DNA of 8,101 nucleotides from Phycisphaeraceae bacterium. Lineage in GTDB: Bacteria; Planctomycetota; Phycisphaerae; Phycisphaerales; Phycisphaeraceae. Positions within the stretch are counted from its first letter, which is position 1. The number at the start of each line of letters is the position of its first letter. The position numbers and the translations under genes are program-made. The notes under the pieces were generated by a model. That model saw only the letters and a program-made list of their open reading frames with translations, was not told the DNA's origin and ran no database searches. Location of the stretch: positions 1-8,101 of the forward strand of contig SKPT01000096.1 in the NCBI GenBank assembly GCA_007119405.1, in the 5' to 3' direction. Shown here one piece after another: positions 1 to 6,561 of this stretch.

Positions 1-1
1 C

Positions 2-2842
2 GCGGCGGTGCTCGCCGTGGTGCCGGCATTCGTGCTCCTCGCAATCGCCGTCGCTGCCACCCCGGCGACCATGACGCTGTCACCGTGGCTCGTCCCGCTC
101 GCACTCGCCGTCGTGGTGACGTTCGCGGGCTTGTTCGTGCCCGACCCGGAGACCGCGTGCCTGTTTGTTCGCCATGATGACGTGACCCTCGACCTGTATG
201 AGCCGGGTCTGGCCTATCCCATCAACATCCCAGGTTATGCTCGCACCTACACGCTCAACGCGACGGGTGACGGTGCCGACGCCTCGCTGGTGCTGGGCCA
301 GGGCTCGCACGATATCGGCTTTTCCATCCGCGTGGGGAACCTGGGGCGGCTGACGTTGGAGAGGGGAACTCTTCAAGGTGTCAACGCCGTCCTCGGCCTG
401 GACCGCAGCCGGCCCTTCATGCTCTTTTGGCGCAGCCGGGGCGAACTCATTGTCAGGACCGGCGCCACCGCCGACTTCTCCGAGCAGATGTACATCGGCT
501 ACGGCGGCACGGGCGGCCTCCACATCGAGGCGGACGCCACCGTCAACAGCGGCAGCCCTGGCCACGGCACGTTCCTCGGCTACGATCCCGGCAGCAGCGG
601 CGAGGCCATTATCAGTGGCCGGTGGAACATCGGAAGCTGGCTCAACGTGGGCGACGAAGGTGTCGGCTCCATGACCATCACCGCCGGCGGCAACGTCACC
701 ACCGTCGGCGCCGGCGAGATCGCCAAGTGGAGTGGCTCCTCCGGCCAGGTGCTCGTCAGCGGCCAGGACGCCCTCTGGAACGTCGGCCTCTTCCTCCGCG
801 TCGGCGACGAGGGCGCCGGGGAACTGAGCATCACCTCGGGCGGACGCGTCAACGCGTCCTGGGACACCGTCATCGGCCGTTTCGCCGACAGCACCGGAAC
901 CGTCAACGTCACGGATACCGACTCGCGACTCGATGTCGCCGGCGATCTGGAGGTCGCCGCCTGGGGCACCGGCGGGCTCCACATCGCCAACCATGCCGCC
1001 GTCGCCAGCACCAACGCCCGCATCGGTTCGGTCGGCGGGGCCACCGGCCAGGTCACCATCGACAACGCCACCTGGACCAACACCAACGCACTGAGCGTCG
1101 GCGACGCCGGCCACGCCACGCTCAATATCCACAGCGGCGGCCGACTCACCACCGCCGACGCCGTTGTCGCCCGAGAGCCCGGCTCCACCGGACTGGTGAC
1201 CGTCCATGGTTCAGGCGCCGCCGGCTCCACCTGGGCCATCACCGACGAGCTCGAGCTTGGCCGCCACGGCAACGCCCAGCTCGACGTGACCGCCGGCGCC
1301 CAGCTCGCCAGCCACCGCGCACGCATCGCCACCGGTGCCGGGTCCGTCAGCGCGGCGACTGTTGACGGCGCAGGATCCTCCTGGGCCGGCGTCCATGACC
1401 TGCAGGTCGGCGCGCTCGGCCAGGGGAGCTTGCACGTCAGCCAAGGTGGTGAACTCAGCAGCAACTTCGCCTACATCGGCTACCTGGTCAGCTCCATCGG
1501 CCACGTCAGCCTCGACGGCACGGACTCCAACTGGGCCAACGCAGGTCATCTATACGTCGGCCATTCGGGCAACGCCACCCTGGGCGTCTCCAACAACGCC
1601 GTGCTGACCACCGGTTCGGGCTGGGAGGCCAACATCGGCTACCAATCCACCGCCAGCGGCCAAGTCACAGTCGACCGCGGCGCGATCTGGAACGCCGCCG
1701 GTGAACTGAACGTCGGTCGCGATGGCGACGGCGCCCTTGACATCACCACCGGCGGCACGGTCAACAGCACCATCGCCTACATCGCCCGCAACCGCCCCCA
1801 CGGCTATCCCATCGCCGGTTCCGGCGCCGTCAGCGTCGACGGCCCCGACTCCTGCTGGAACAACGACACCGAACTGTTCGTCGGGTACCACGGCCAAGGC
1901 ACCCTCGACATTGCCAACGCCGGCTCCGTCTCGAACAGGGCCGGCGTCATCGGCCGCCGGTCCGGGGCCCATGGTCACGTCAGCGTTGACGGCCCGGACG
2001 CCACCTGGACGAACACCGGCTCCCTGCGCGTCGGCTTCGATGGCCACGGCAGCCTCGCCATCACCAACGGCGCGTCCGTCATCAGCACCTGGGCGTCCAT
2101 CGGCTACAACCAGAGCGCTACGGGCCATGTCGCGGTCGCCGGTCCCGGAGCGACCTGGGCCAGCAGTTCCATGCTTGTCGTCGGCGACGCCGGCGACGGC
2201 GCCTTGACGATCACTGACGGCAGCAGCGTCCACAGCAGTCTCCACGAGTTGTGGGCGTTGCGGATGGGCACACAGCTTGAGGACCGCCCGCGGTACACAC
2301 CGACCACCTGTTTCGAGACGTTTCCCCTGCCCTGGCCGCCGGGTGACGAGCCGACCGACCACACCTCCTATCAGCGCATTGCGGAAGCGGCGAAGGAACT
2401 GGATGAGCAGCGGCGGCGTTGGCTCAACCCGCCGCACTGGGTCGACCCGATCGCCGCAAAGATCGACGCCGAGGACGACTTCGCCGACGTCGCCGCAGTA
2501 TCCGGTGAGGAGGCTCGCCGCCTCATCCGCGACTCCACCATCCAAGCCCACGCCGCCAAGGACGCCAACCTCAAGCGCCGGACGCTGACCAACCTCTACA
2601 ACGAGCGCCCTGCTTGGTTGGCCCTGGCCCATCGGAAGCTCGACGAAGCCGTGCTCGCCGCCTACGCCGTGACGGACCCGGCGGGCGGCTGGGACGAAGC
2701 GTGGGCTGAAATCTGGCAGGAGACCGGAGCGGCGCACATTTCCACAAACGCTGATAACCGGGCGTCACAGCGTGCCGCCATCGATCGCCAGATTCTGACA
2801 AACCTGCTGGCGCTCAACGAGCGCCGTTCCGCCAGTTCCTAA
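2..2842 (+). CDS. Composite ORF: membrane segments, beta-strand repeats and type IIG RM C-terminus (5' partial)
   Basis: The frame is open to the left edge, so the true start may lie upstream; the first possible start in the window is GTG at 8. Counting from there (944 aa), residues 1-17 and about 26-44 are hydrophobic and could be a signal/anchor or two membrane helices. Residues about 102-744 are glycine-, serine- and threonine-rich repeats of about 50 residues, the type found in secreted beta-helix proteins of Planctomycetota and in autotransporter passengers. From residue 745 (LHELWALRMGT) to the end the sequence instead matches the C-terminal part of MmeI-like type IIG restriction-modification enzymes (RYTPTTCFETFPLPWPPG, then RTLTNLYNERPAWL). 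No beta-barrel, PEP-CTERM anchor, SAM-binding motif, NPPY motif or nuclease motif is present. A single working protein of this form is unlikely; it may be a rearrangement product or an assembly chimera. The ORF is certain, the function is not. Confidence 0.6.
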   Translation, partial: AAVLAVVPAFVLLAIAVAATPATMTLSPWLVPLALAVVVTFAGLFVPDPETACLFVRHDDVTLDLYEPGLAYPINIPGYARTYTLNATGDGADASLVLGQGSHDIGFSIRVGNLGRLTLERGTLQGVNAVLGLDRSRPFMLFWRSRGELIVRTGATADFSEQMYIGYGGTGGLHIEADATVNSGSPGHGTFLGYDPGSSGEAIISGRWNIGSWLNVGDEGVGSMTITAGGNVTTVGAGEIAKWSGSSGQVLVSGQDALWNVGLFLRVGDEGAGELSITSGGRVNASWDTVIGRFADSTGTVNVTDTDSRLDVAGDLEVAAWGTGGLHIANHAAVASTNARIGSVGGATGQVTIDNATWTNTNALSVGDAGHATLNIHSGGRLTTADAVVAREPGSTGLVTVHGSGAAGSTWAITDELELGRHGNAQLDVTAGAQLASHRARIATGAGSVSAATVDGAGSSWAGVHDLQVGALGQGSLHVSQGGELSSNFAYIGYLVSSIGHVSLDGTDSNWANAGHLYVGHSGNATLGVSNNAVLTTGSGWEANIGYQSTASGQVTVDRGAIWNAAGELNVGRDGDGALDITTGGTVNSTIAYIARNRPHGYPIAGSGAVSVDGPDSCWNNDTELFVGYHGQGTLDIANAGSVSNRAGVIGRRSGAHGHVSVDGPDATWTNTGSLRVGFDGHGSLAITNGASVISTWASIGYNQSATGHVAVAGPGATWASSSMLVVGDAGDGALTITDGSSVHSSLHELWALRMGTQLEDRPRYTPTTCFETFPLPWPPGDEPTDHTSYQRIAEAAKELDEQRRRWLNPPHWVDPIAAKIDAEDDFADVAAVSGEEARRLIRDSTIQAHAAKDANLKRRTLTNLYNERPAWLALAHRKLDEAVLAAYAVTDPAGGWDEAWAEIWQETGAAHISTNADNRASQRAAIDRQILTNLLALNERRSASS
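311..2239 (+). repeat. About 12-13 degenerate tandem ~150-bp repeats encoding beta-strand units
   Basis: At protein level the unit reads roughly LxVGxxGxGxLxIxxGGxV, then xxxxAxIGxxxxSxGxVxV, then DGxxxxWxN, about 48-56 residues. Clear unit starts are LNVGDEG, FLRVGDEG, LSVGDAG, LQVGALG, LYVGHSG, LNVGRDG, LFVGYHG, LRVGFDG and LVVGDAG; earlier, more diverged units begin near residue 102 (IRVGNLG) and residue 160 (MYIGYGG). The last unit stops after TDGSSVHSS, about halfway through, where the restriction-enzyme sequence begins. Such repeats are expected to stack as a right-handed beta-helix in an exported protein. Units differ enough in DNA that they look old and not freshly amplified. Boundaries are approximate. 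Confidence 0.85.
2240..2842 (+). pseudogene. C-terminal remnant of an MmeI-like type IIG restriction-modification enzyme
   Basis: About 200 residues starting at LHELWALRMGT resemble the end of large (roughly 900-1100 aa) single-chain restriction-methyltransferases of the MmeI type. The recognisable stretch is RYTPTTCFETFPLPWPPG, part of the target-recognition region, followed by a helical tail with RTLTNLYNERPAWLALAHRKLD, AYAVTDPAGGW and a final ILTNLLALNERR. In an intact enzyme this part follows an N-terminal nuclease and an N6-adenine methyltransferase with SAM-binding and NPPY motifs; neither is here, because the preceding sequence is repeat protein in the same frame. It ends 41 bases before the TcmP gene, as expected if the ancestral locus was an RM gene followed by the TcmP pair. 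Recognition of the family is by remembered motifs, not by alignment. Confidence 0.75.
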
Positions 2843-2871
2843 GATCGCGCGCACCAAGGGTACTCTGCTCC

Positions 2872-2877
2872 GGGAGG
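2872..2877 (+). promoter_or_regulatory. Shine-Dalgarno sequence of the TcmP gene
   Basis: GGGAGG lies six bases before ATG 2884 in the 41-base gap after the preceding stop codon. This fixes the start of the TcmP gene. No convincing promoter is visible in the gap, so the gene is probably read from upstream. Confidence 0.7.
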
Positions 2878-2883
2878 TCGCCA

Positions 2884-3232
2884 ATGCCGCCAAAGAAACA
2901 GCCTGTTGTGTGGGAGGCCCCGCGTCACACGATCGCGAAGATCAAACTGCTGCGAGAATATCTCCATCGCTGGTTCTCGATTCTGGGCCGCAAGTGCCAT
3001 GGCCAGGATCTGCTGTATGTGGATGGATTTTCAGGGCCGGGCGAGTACACCAATCATCCGGCTGGATCGCCTATAGCCGCTATGGAAGCGGCTCGGCAGG
3101 CTCGACGGGATGCTGCAACCGATTGGGTCGCCGGCAAGATGCGATTTAGCTTTATTGACGAGGATGTTGGACGGATCGAACACCTCCAAGGAAAGGTGGC
3201 GGACCACCAGGCGAGCCGGGACTTTCCCGATA
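2884..3232 (+). pseudogene. tcmP: TcmP (three-Cys-motif partner protein), 5' half, interrupted by an IS3-family element
   Basis: This codes for the first 116 residues of a TcmP-family protein. It opens with MPPKKQPVVWEAPRHTIAKI and has a strong ribosome site. YVDGFSGPGEY (D47, G48, G51, G53) fits a Rossmann methyltransferase motif I (D-G-F-x-G-x-G), and FSFIDED near residue 90 fits the acidic end of the next strand. The frame then runs into an insertion sequence after codon 116 (GAT, 3229-3231) and would add unrelated residues to a stop near 3426, so the product is truncated. The rest of the gene resumes at 4480. TcmP genes are known mainly by their habit of lying beside a Gp37/Gp68 three-Cys protein gene, and that partner follows here. 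The biochemical role is not established; a methyltransferase-like fold is inferred from the motifs. Confidence 0.8.
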
Positions 3233-3262
3233 TGAGCCTCCCCCGTTTGGACGGGCGCGGGG
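3233..3262 (+). repeat. IS3-family terminal inverted repeat, orfB side
   Basis: Thirty bases identical to the reverse complement of 4447-4476. It starts TGAGCC at the boundary with tcmP; identity ends at 3263. It lies just after the orfB stop codon (3272-3274, on the complementary strand). Confidence 0.95.
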
Positions 3263-3271
3263 GTTCGCATG

Positions 3272-4138
3272 TTACGCGGCCGGGTGCTGGGCTTCGTAGG
3301 CCGCGGGACTCAGATACCCCAGCGTCGAGTGCAGACGCTGACGATTATAAAACACCTCGATGTACTCGAACAATGCCAGCCTCGCCGCGGCCCGTGTGGG
3401 CAACGGCTCGTCCAGCTCCGTCTTGAGCGTCCCGAAGAAGCTCTCCATCACCGCGTTGTCGTAGCAGTCGCCCCTACGGCTCATGCTGCACACGATGCCA
3501 TGCTGGCTCAGCAGCGTCTGGAACATTCCGCTGGCGTACTGCACACCACGGTCGCTGTGGTGCACCAATCCCTGATCGCGATCCACGCCACGCGAGCGGA
3601 TCGCCATCGTCAGCGTCTGCTCGACCAGCTCGGCACGCAGGTGATCGGCCACGCACCAGCCGACGATCCGCCGACTGAAACAGTCCATCACCGTCGCCAG
3701 GTAGAGCCAGCCTTCGTCGGTGTCGATGTAGGTGATGTCCGCGACCCACTTCTGGTTCGCGGCCGTGGCGGTGAAGTCGCGCTGGATGACGTTGTCCGCC
3801 ACGGGCTTGTCGTGGGCCGAGTCGGTGGTGCGCAGCACGCGTTTTCGCGGGCATTTTCCCTGCAATTGGCGCTCTTGCATGATGGACTCCACGCGTTTGC
3901 GTCCGACGGTCTCGCCCTCGTGCTTGAGCTGCTTGAACACCCGCGGGCTGCCGTAGCGGCCGCGGCTGTCGGCGTGGATCTGCGCGATGCGCTCGCCCAA
4001 CTCGGCGCGACGCCTGGCACGCGGGCCCGGCTCGCGCTTGAGCCACTCGTAATAGCCGCTGGCGCTGACGTCGAGCACGCGGCATTGCAGCCGCACCGGC
4101 CAGCGGTCGCGATGCTCGGCGATGAAGGTGTATCTCAT
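3272..4138 (-). CDS. IS3-family transposase OrfB (DDE integrase)
   Basis: OrfB is the catalytic half of the IS3 transposase, which cuts and joins the element ends. With the start at ATG 4138 it has 288 residues; this ATG overlaps the orfA stop as ATGA. An HTH_21-like region comes first (YYEWLKREPGPR, then GRYGSPRV), followed by the integrase core. The catalytic triad is visible: D134 in WVADITYIDT, D196 in HHSDRGVQYAS and E232 in NAVMESFFGTLK, giving the D-D-35-E spacing. The C-terminal YNRQRLHSTLGYLSP signature is intact. The frame also extends upstream to 4276 without a stop, overlapping orfA, which allows an OrfAB fusion by -1 frameshifting. No damage is seen, so the enzyme is probably active. 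Confidence 0.95.
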   Translation of the reverse strand: MRYTFIAEHRDRWPVRLQCRVLDVSASGYYEWLKREPGPRARRRAELGERIAQIHADSRGRYGSPRVFKQLKHEGETVGRKRVESIMQERQLQGKCPRKRVLRTTDSAHDKPVADNVIQRDFTATAANQKWVADITYIDTDEGWLYLATVMDCFSRRIVGWCVADHLRAELVEQTLTMAIRSRGVDRDQGLVHHSDRGVQYASGMFQTLLSQHGIVCSMSRRGDCYDNAVMESFFGTLKTELDEPLPTRAAARLALFEYIEVFYNRQRLHSTLGYLSPAAYEAQHPAA

Positions 4139-4398
4139 CGCTGCTCCTTCGCGAAGAAGGTGGCCGCTTTTTTTAAAATCTCGCGCTCCGCCCCCAGTTC
4201 GCGGTTCTCCTCGCGTAAGCGGCGGTTCTCGGCTTCCAGATCGGATTGTTCCTGGGGCACGAGCGTTTGCTTCCACGCCGCGAGCGTGGCGGGCGCAACG
4301 CCCAGGGCCTTGCTGGCCTTGCTCAGGCTGTAGCCCTGGTCGGTCATGAGCTTGACGGCGTCACGCTTGAACTGGTCGGTGTAGGTCTTCCTGGCCAT
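4135..4398 (-). CDS. IS3-family transposase OrfA (helix-turn-helix, leucine zipper)
   Basis: OrfA has 87 residues from ATG 4398 and is the DNA-binding half of the IS3 transposase. MARKTYTDQFKRDAVKLM and YSLSKASKALGVAPATLAAW form the helix-turn-helix. LEAENRRLREENRELGAERE is a leucine-zipper coiled coil for dimerisation. I preferred ATG 4398 to the upstream ATG at 4434 because GGAG (4406-4409) lies seven bases before it and because family OrfA proteins begin at this point; the extra residues of the longer form are proline-rich and not family-like. The stop TGA overlaps the first possible orfB ATG. Alone, OrfA acts as a regulator of transposition in studied relatives; fused to OrfB it directs the transposase to the element ends. 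Confidence 0.93.
   Translation of the reverse strand: MARKTYTDQFKRDAVKLMTDQGYSLSKASKALGVAPATLAAWKQTLVPQEQSDLEAENRRLREENRELGAEREILKKAATFFAKEQR
4167..4174 (-). promoter_or_regulatory. Programmed -1 frameshift site (A7G) joining OrfA and OrfB
   Basis: On the - strand the orfA codons read TTA AAA AAA GCG, an A AAA AAA G slippery run. Slipping back one base gives KKSGHLL and enters the orfB frame, which is open from there on. A short stem follows (CCTTC pairing with GAAGG around TTCGC), a possible stimulator. This is the usual way IS3 elements make the OrfAB transposase. Confidence 0.85.
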
Positions 4399-4446
4399 CG
4401 GCGGGCTCCGGGGTTGCGGTGGAGGCAGCACCATCCTCCACCAATT

Positions 4447-4476
4447 CCCCGCGCCCGTCCAAACGGGGGAGGCTCA
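4447..4476 (-). repeat. IS3-family terminal inverted repeat, orfA side
   Basis: Perfect 30-base inverted match of 3233-3262, ending GGCTCA on the + strand and followed by the second ATA copy. On the - strand it contains TTGGAC (4457-4462), which could serve as the -35 of the orfA promoter; no good -10 was seen. Confidence 0.95.
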
Positions 4477-4479
4477 ATA

Positions 4480-5286
4480 ATCACGTACCACGGGATGCCA
4501 TTCGACCAAGGCATCGCAGAGGTTCGGGCTCAAGTGCCCCAAGCCTTTGAAACCAATGCACCACTCTTCGTCTTCATCGATCCATTTGGCGCGACCGGTG
4601 CTCCGTTCGTCGAGGTGGCCCGACTATTGGCAAGCGAACGATCCGAGATCCTCATCAATCTGGATGCTGACGGGATCGACCGAATCGCTGCCGCCGAGGG
4701 CGCCGCGAGCAGTGAGGCTGTGTTGGCCAAGGTGTTCGGCGTCACGGGCTGGCAGGCGCACCTCGACCGATCACGTCCAGCGTCTGAGCGCTGTCGACAG
4801 GTGCTGCAACTCTACAAGAGCCAACTCTACCAACACGCCCGATACGTATTCTCATTCGAGATGCGAGGCAAGGAGTCCAACCTCAACTACTATTTGGTCT
4901 TTGCAAGCAACCATCCCCTTGGGCTGACGAAGATGAAGGAGGTGTTGCGCACCATTGACCAGACAGGCGATTACGCATTCTGCGATGCCGACGTCGACCA
5001 GACACGGCTTTTTCGGTTCGACCATGCCGAGGATTGGATCCCCAAAATGTTTGACGTTTGTAAGGGTCGCCGTGTAGAATGGGCCGAGCTCGAGCGGTAT
5101 GTGCTTAATGAGACCCCGTTCATCAAGGTGTCGGCGCTCCTACAGCCGATGGAAAAGGAGAACTACATCGCTCAGGTGGAGGCCGTGAACGGTGTTCGGC
5201 GTAGCCGCGGCCAGTTCACCGCGAAGTCTGTGGCCGCCGTTCGTTTCGTTGACGATCGGGCACCGACCTCGCTGTGGGACACGTAA
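4480..5286 (+). pseudogene. tcmP: TcmP (three-Cys-motif partner protein), 3' half
   Basis: This is the remaining 268 residues of TcmP, resuming at ITYHGMPFDQG after the insertion sequence and ending at TAA 5284. APLFVFIDPFGATGAPF fits the motif IV position of Rossmann methyltransferases (a strand ending in D-P-F-G), and a conserved-looking C-terminal region follows (MRGKESNLNYYLVFASNHP, then LGLTKMKEVLR). Joined to the 5' half it would give about 384 residues. The frame continues upstream into the insertion sequence to 4246, but those residues are antisense to orfA and not part of the protein. ATG 4495 could start a truncated product, which would lack motif I. Simply removing the element and one ATA does not restore the frame; one further base must go. 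Transcription into the downstream gene may now depend on a promoter in or after the element. Confidence 0.82.
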
Positions 5287-5295
5287 GGATTCAGA

Positions 5296-6108
5296 ATGCA
5301 CCCGCGGACCAAGATCGAGTGGACGGAGGCCACGTGGAACCCCGTAACCGGCTGCACCCGGGCGAGCGCGGGATGTGATAACTGCTATGCAGTCCGCCAC
5401 ACTTTTCGACTGGAGAGTTGCGGGCAGTCGAAGTACGCTGGGCTCACCGTCCTCAACCGAAGGGGCCAGCGACACTTCAATGGCGTGGTCAAATGCCACG
5501 AAGGCGATCTGGGTCGGCCGTACCAGTGGAAGAAGCCTGCGGTTATCTTCGTGAATTCGATGAGCGACCTTTTTCATCCGGCGGTTCCAGACGAGTTCGT
5601 CCGCCGGGTGTTTGACGTGATGGTGGACTGTCCACATCACACGTTTCAGATCCTGACCAAGCGGCCTGAACGAGCGGCCAATCTCCGGCGCATTTTGCCT
5701 TGGCCGGGCAACGTGTGGCTAGGCACGAGCGTGGAGAACAATGAGGTCACTGACCGGGTACACGCGCTTCGCGAGACTCGTGCGGCGATCAAATTCCTCT
5801 CCGTCGAACCGTTGATCGGTGCCATCTCTGCCCTGCCGCTGGCAGGTATCGATTGGGTGATAACTGGCGGCGAGTCCGGTGCGGCCGCGCGCCCCCTAGA
5901 TCCGTTGTGGGTCCGGAGAATCCGCGACCGCTGCGTCCGATTTGGCGTGCCGCACTTTTTCAAGCAGTGGGGAAGGCTCAGCAACAATCCGGATCCCTCC
6001 GATCCCACGGCCAAAGAAAATGGGGGCACTGCCAAGGGCGGACGGCTGCTCGACGGGCTTACATGGGATGAAATGCCAGTGTCCATCGCTCCGGCAGCTG
6101 TGGCCTGA
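5296..6108 (+). CDS. Three-Cys-motif protein, phage Gp37/Gp68 family (DUF5131)
   Basis: This 270-residue protein is intact and of normal family length. It starts TKIEWTEATWNPVTGC and carries the three cysteines C20, C27 and C30 (CX6CX2C, in GCTRASAGCDNCYA) that name the group. Further family marks are NSMSDLFHPAVP, FQILTKRPERA, WLGTSVEN, FLSVEPLIG, WVITGGESG and a late HFFKQWG. The alternating strand/helix pattern with a metal-type cysteine cluster suggests a TIM-barrel protein holding an iron-sulfur cluster, perhaps radical-SAM-like; this is inference, since the spacing is not the classic CX3CX2C. AAGGA (5285-5289) precedes ATG 5296 and overlaps the TcmP stop, so the two genes were translated as a pair. 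Members occur in phages and in islands; the true function is unknown to me. Its partner here is broken, so it may be an orphan. Confidence 0.9.
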   Translation: MHPRTKIEWTEATWNPVTGCTRASAGCDNCYAVRHTFRLESCGQSKYAGLTVLNRRGQRHFNGVVKCHEGDLGRPYQWKKPAVIFVNSMSDLFHPAVPDEFVRRVFDVMVDCPHHTFQILTKRPERAANLRRILPWPGNVWLGTSVENNEVTDRVHALRETRAAIKFLSVEPLIGAISALPLAGIDWVITGGESGAAARPLDPLWVRRIRDRCVRFGVPHFFKQWGRLSNNPDPSDPTAKENGGTAKGGRLLDGLTWDEMPVSIAPAAVA

Positions 6109-6157
6109 TCTGCCGCGGCCGCTATGGGGCCAGGATCGATGGGTTGCGCACATGCGC

Positions 6158-6171
6158 CCGGTCCGGACCGG
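6158..6171. repeat. Perfect 14-bp palindrome
   Basis: CCGGTCCGGACCGG reads the same on both strands. It lies about 50 bases after the three-Cys gene stop and is followed by GTTAAC. It could be a protein-binding site or part of a weak transcription end, but it has no loop and no T-run, so the role is open. Confidence 0.4.
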
Positions 6172-6404
6172 CTTGTTAACCACTTGGGCGGCGGCGGACA
6201 GAGAGTCGGAGAGTCCTCGGCGGTGATCGGGTGGAATCGGGTGCCGTCCGCGGCCCGCGGGAGTTCGCGCCGGCTCTCGGCGAGTAGGTGTCGGCGGGAG
6301 GCTTCGCTGCAAGTGCCGTCTGTCTCGGGAGTTGCGGAGCGTTCAGCGCCGGCTTCGTCGGGCGGCACTCCGTTAACCGCTGTTCTACCCCGGTTCGTCC
6401 GTTC

Positions 6405-6410
6405 AAAAAA
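6405..6410 (-). terminator. Possible T-run terminator after tRNA-Asn
   Basis: Six T residues on the - strand follow the tRNA 3' end after one extra base. There is no separate hairpin; the acceptor/T-arm fold of the tRNA may serve. Weak call. Confidence 0.35.
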
Positions 6411-6411
6411 G

Positions 6412-6484
6412 CTCCCCGAGCAGGACTCGAACCTGCAACCTAGCGGTTAACAGCCGCTCGCTCTACCAATTGAGCTATCGGGGA
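6412..6484 (-). tRNA. tRNA-Asn (anticodon GUU)
   Basis: The 73-base gene folds as a standard cloverleaf. The acceptor TCCCCGA pairs with TCGGGGA, the D stem GCTC with GAGC, the anticodon stem AGCGG with CCGCT around loop CTGTTAA, and the T stem GCAGG with CCTGC around TTCGAGT. The anticodon GTT is at 6449-6451 (- strand), so it reads Asn codons AAC and AAU. The discriminator base is G. CCA is not encoded and must be added after transcription. All stems pair perfectly, so the gene looks functional. tRNA genes are common integration targets, and this one lies between the damaged defence-type cluster and the ketosynthase gene. Confidence 0.97.
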
Positions 6485-6561
6485 TCGGCTCGGCCGCGCC
6501 AAGCGCAAGTAATCATGGTACCAATGCCGCCGCCGAGGTCAATTCCCGTCACCACCGCCAC

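Larger units (their letters stand above)
3233..4476 (-). mobile_element. Complete IS3-family insertion sequence (1244 bp) inside tcmP
   Basis: The element has perfect 30-bp terminal inverted repeats beginning TGAGCCTCCCCC and is flanked by ATA on both sides (3230-3232 and 4477-4479), a 3-bp target duplication of the size usual for this family. It holds two overlapping genes on the - strand: orfA (helix-turn-helix plus coiled coil) and orfB (DDE integrase), joined by an A7 slippery run. Length, ends, gene order and frameshift signal all fit an intact IS3-type element. It sits antisense to tcmP and splits that gene. Perfect ends, a matching duplication and open transposase frames suggest a recent and possibly still mobile insertion. 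The subgroup was not determined. Confidence 0.96.
6109..6411. other. Gene-poor stretch between the three-Cys gene and tRNA-Asn
   Basis: Three hundred GC-rich bases with no gene I can support. Frames through it are short or antisense and match no family I recognise. It holds a 14-bp perfect palindrome (6158-6171) preceded by a small stem, GCGCA-CA-TGCGC, and a loose tRNA-Asn-like stretch at 6372-6404. No terminator with a T-run follows the three-Cys gene on the + strand. Confidence 0.5.

Noticed and set aside
311..2239. CRISPR-like or satellite array
   Set aside because: The period is about 150 bases, the units are diverged in DNA but conserved as protein, and there are no short identical repeats with spacers.
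80..2737. Long antisense frames under the repeat gene (80-1207, 580-1464 and 1550-2737 on the - strand)
   Set aside because: They are made of low-complexity Gly/Ala/Val/Asp or Pro/Ser runs with no family motif. They arise from strong G/C third-position bias in the + strand repeats.
2..2842. Functional autotransporter or intact type IIG restriction enzyme
   Set aside because: There is no C-terminal beta-barrel for an autotransporter, and no nuclease, SAM-binding or NPPY motif for the enzyme; only its C-terminal part is present.
3269..4333. Long + strand frame of 354 codons inside the insertion sequence
   Set aside because: It is antisense to orfB, whose DDE triad and family signatures are clear. 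The + strand product is a His/Arg/Val-rich shadow.
4246..4479. ATG 4246 as the start of the downstream TcmP half
   Set aside because: The first ~78 codons are antisense to orfA and run over the element end; TcmP-like sequence begins only after the insertion boundary.
5646..6368. Antisense frame of 240 codons across the end of the three-Cys gene
   Set aside because: More than half lies opposite a clear DUF5131 gene and the remainder has no recognisable motif or ribosome site.
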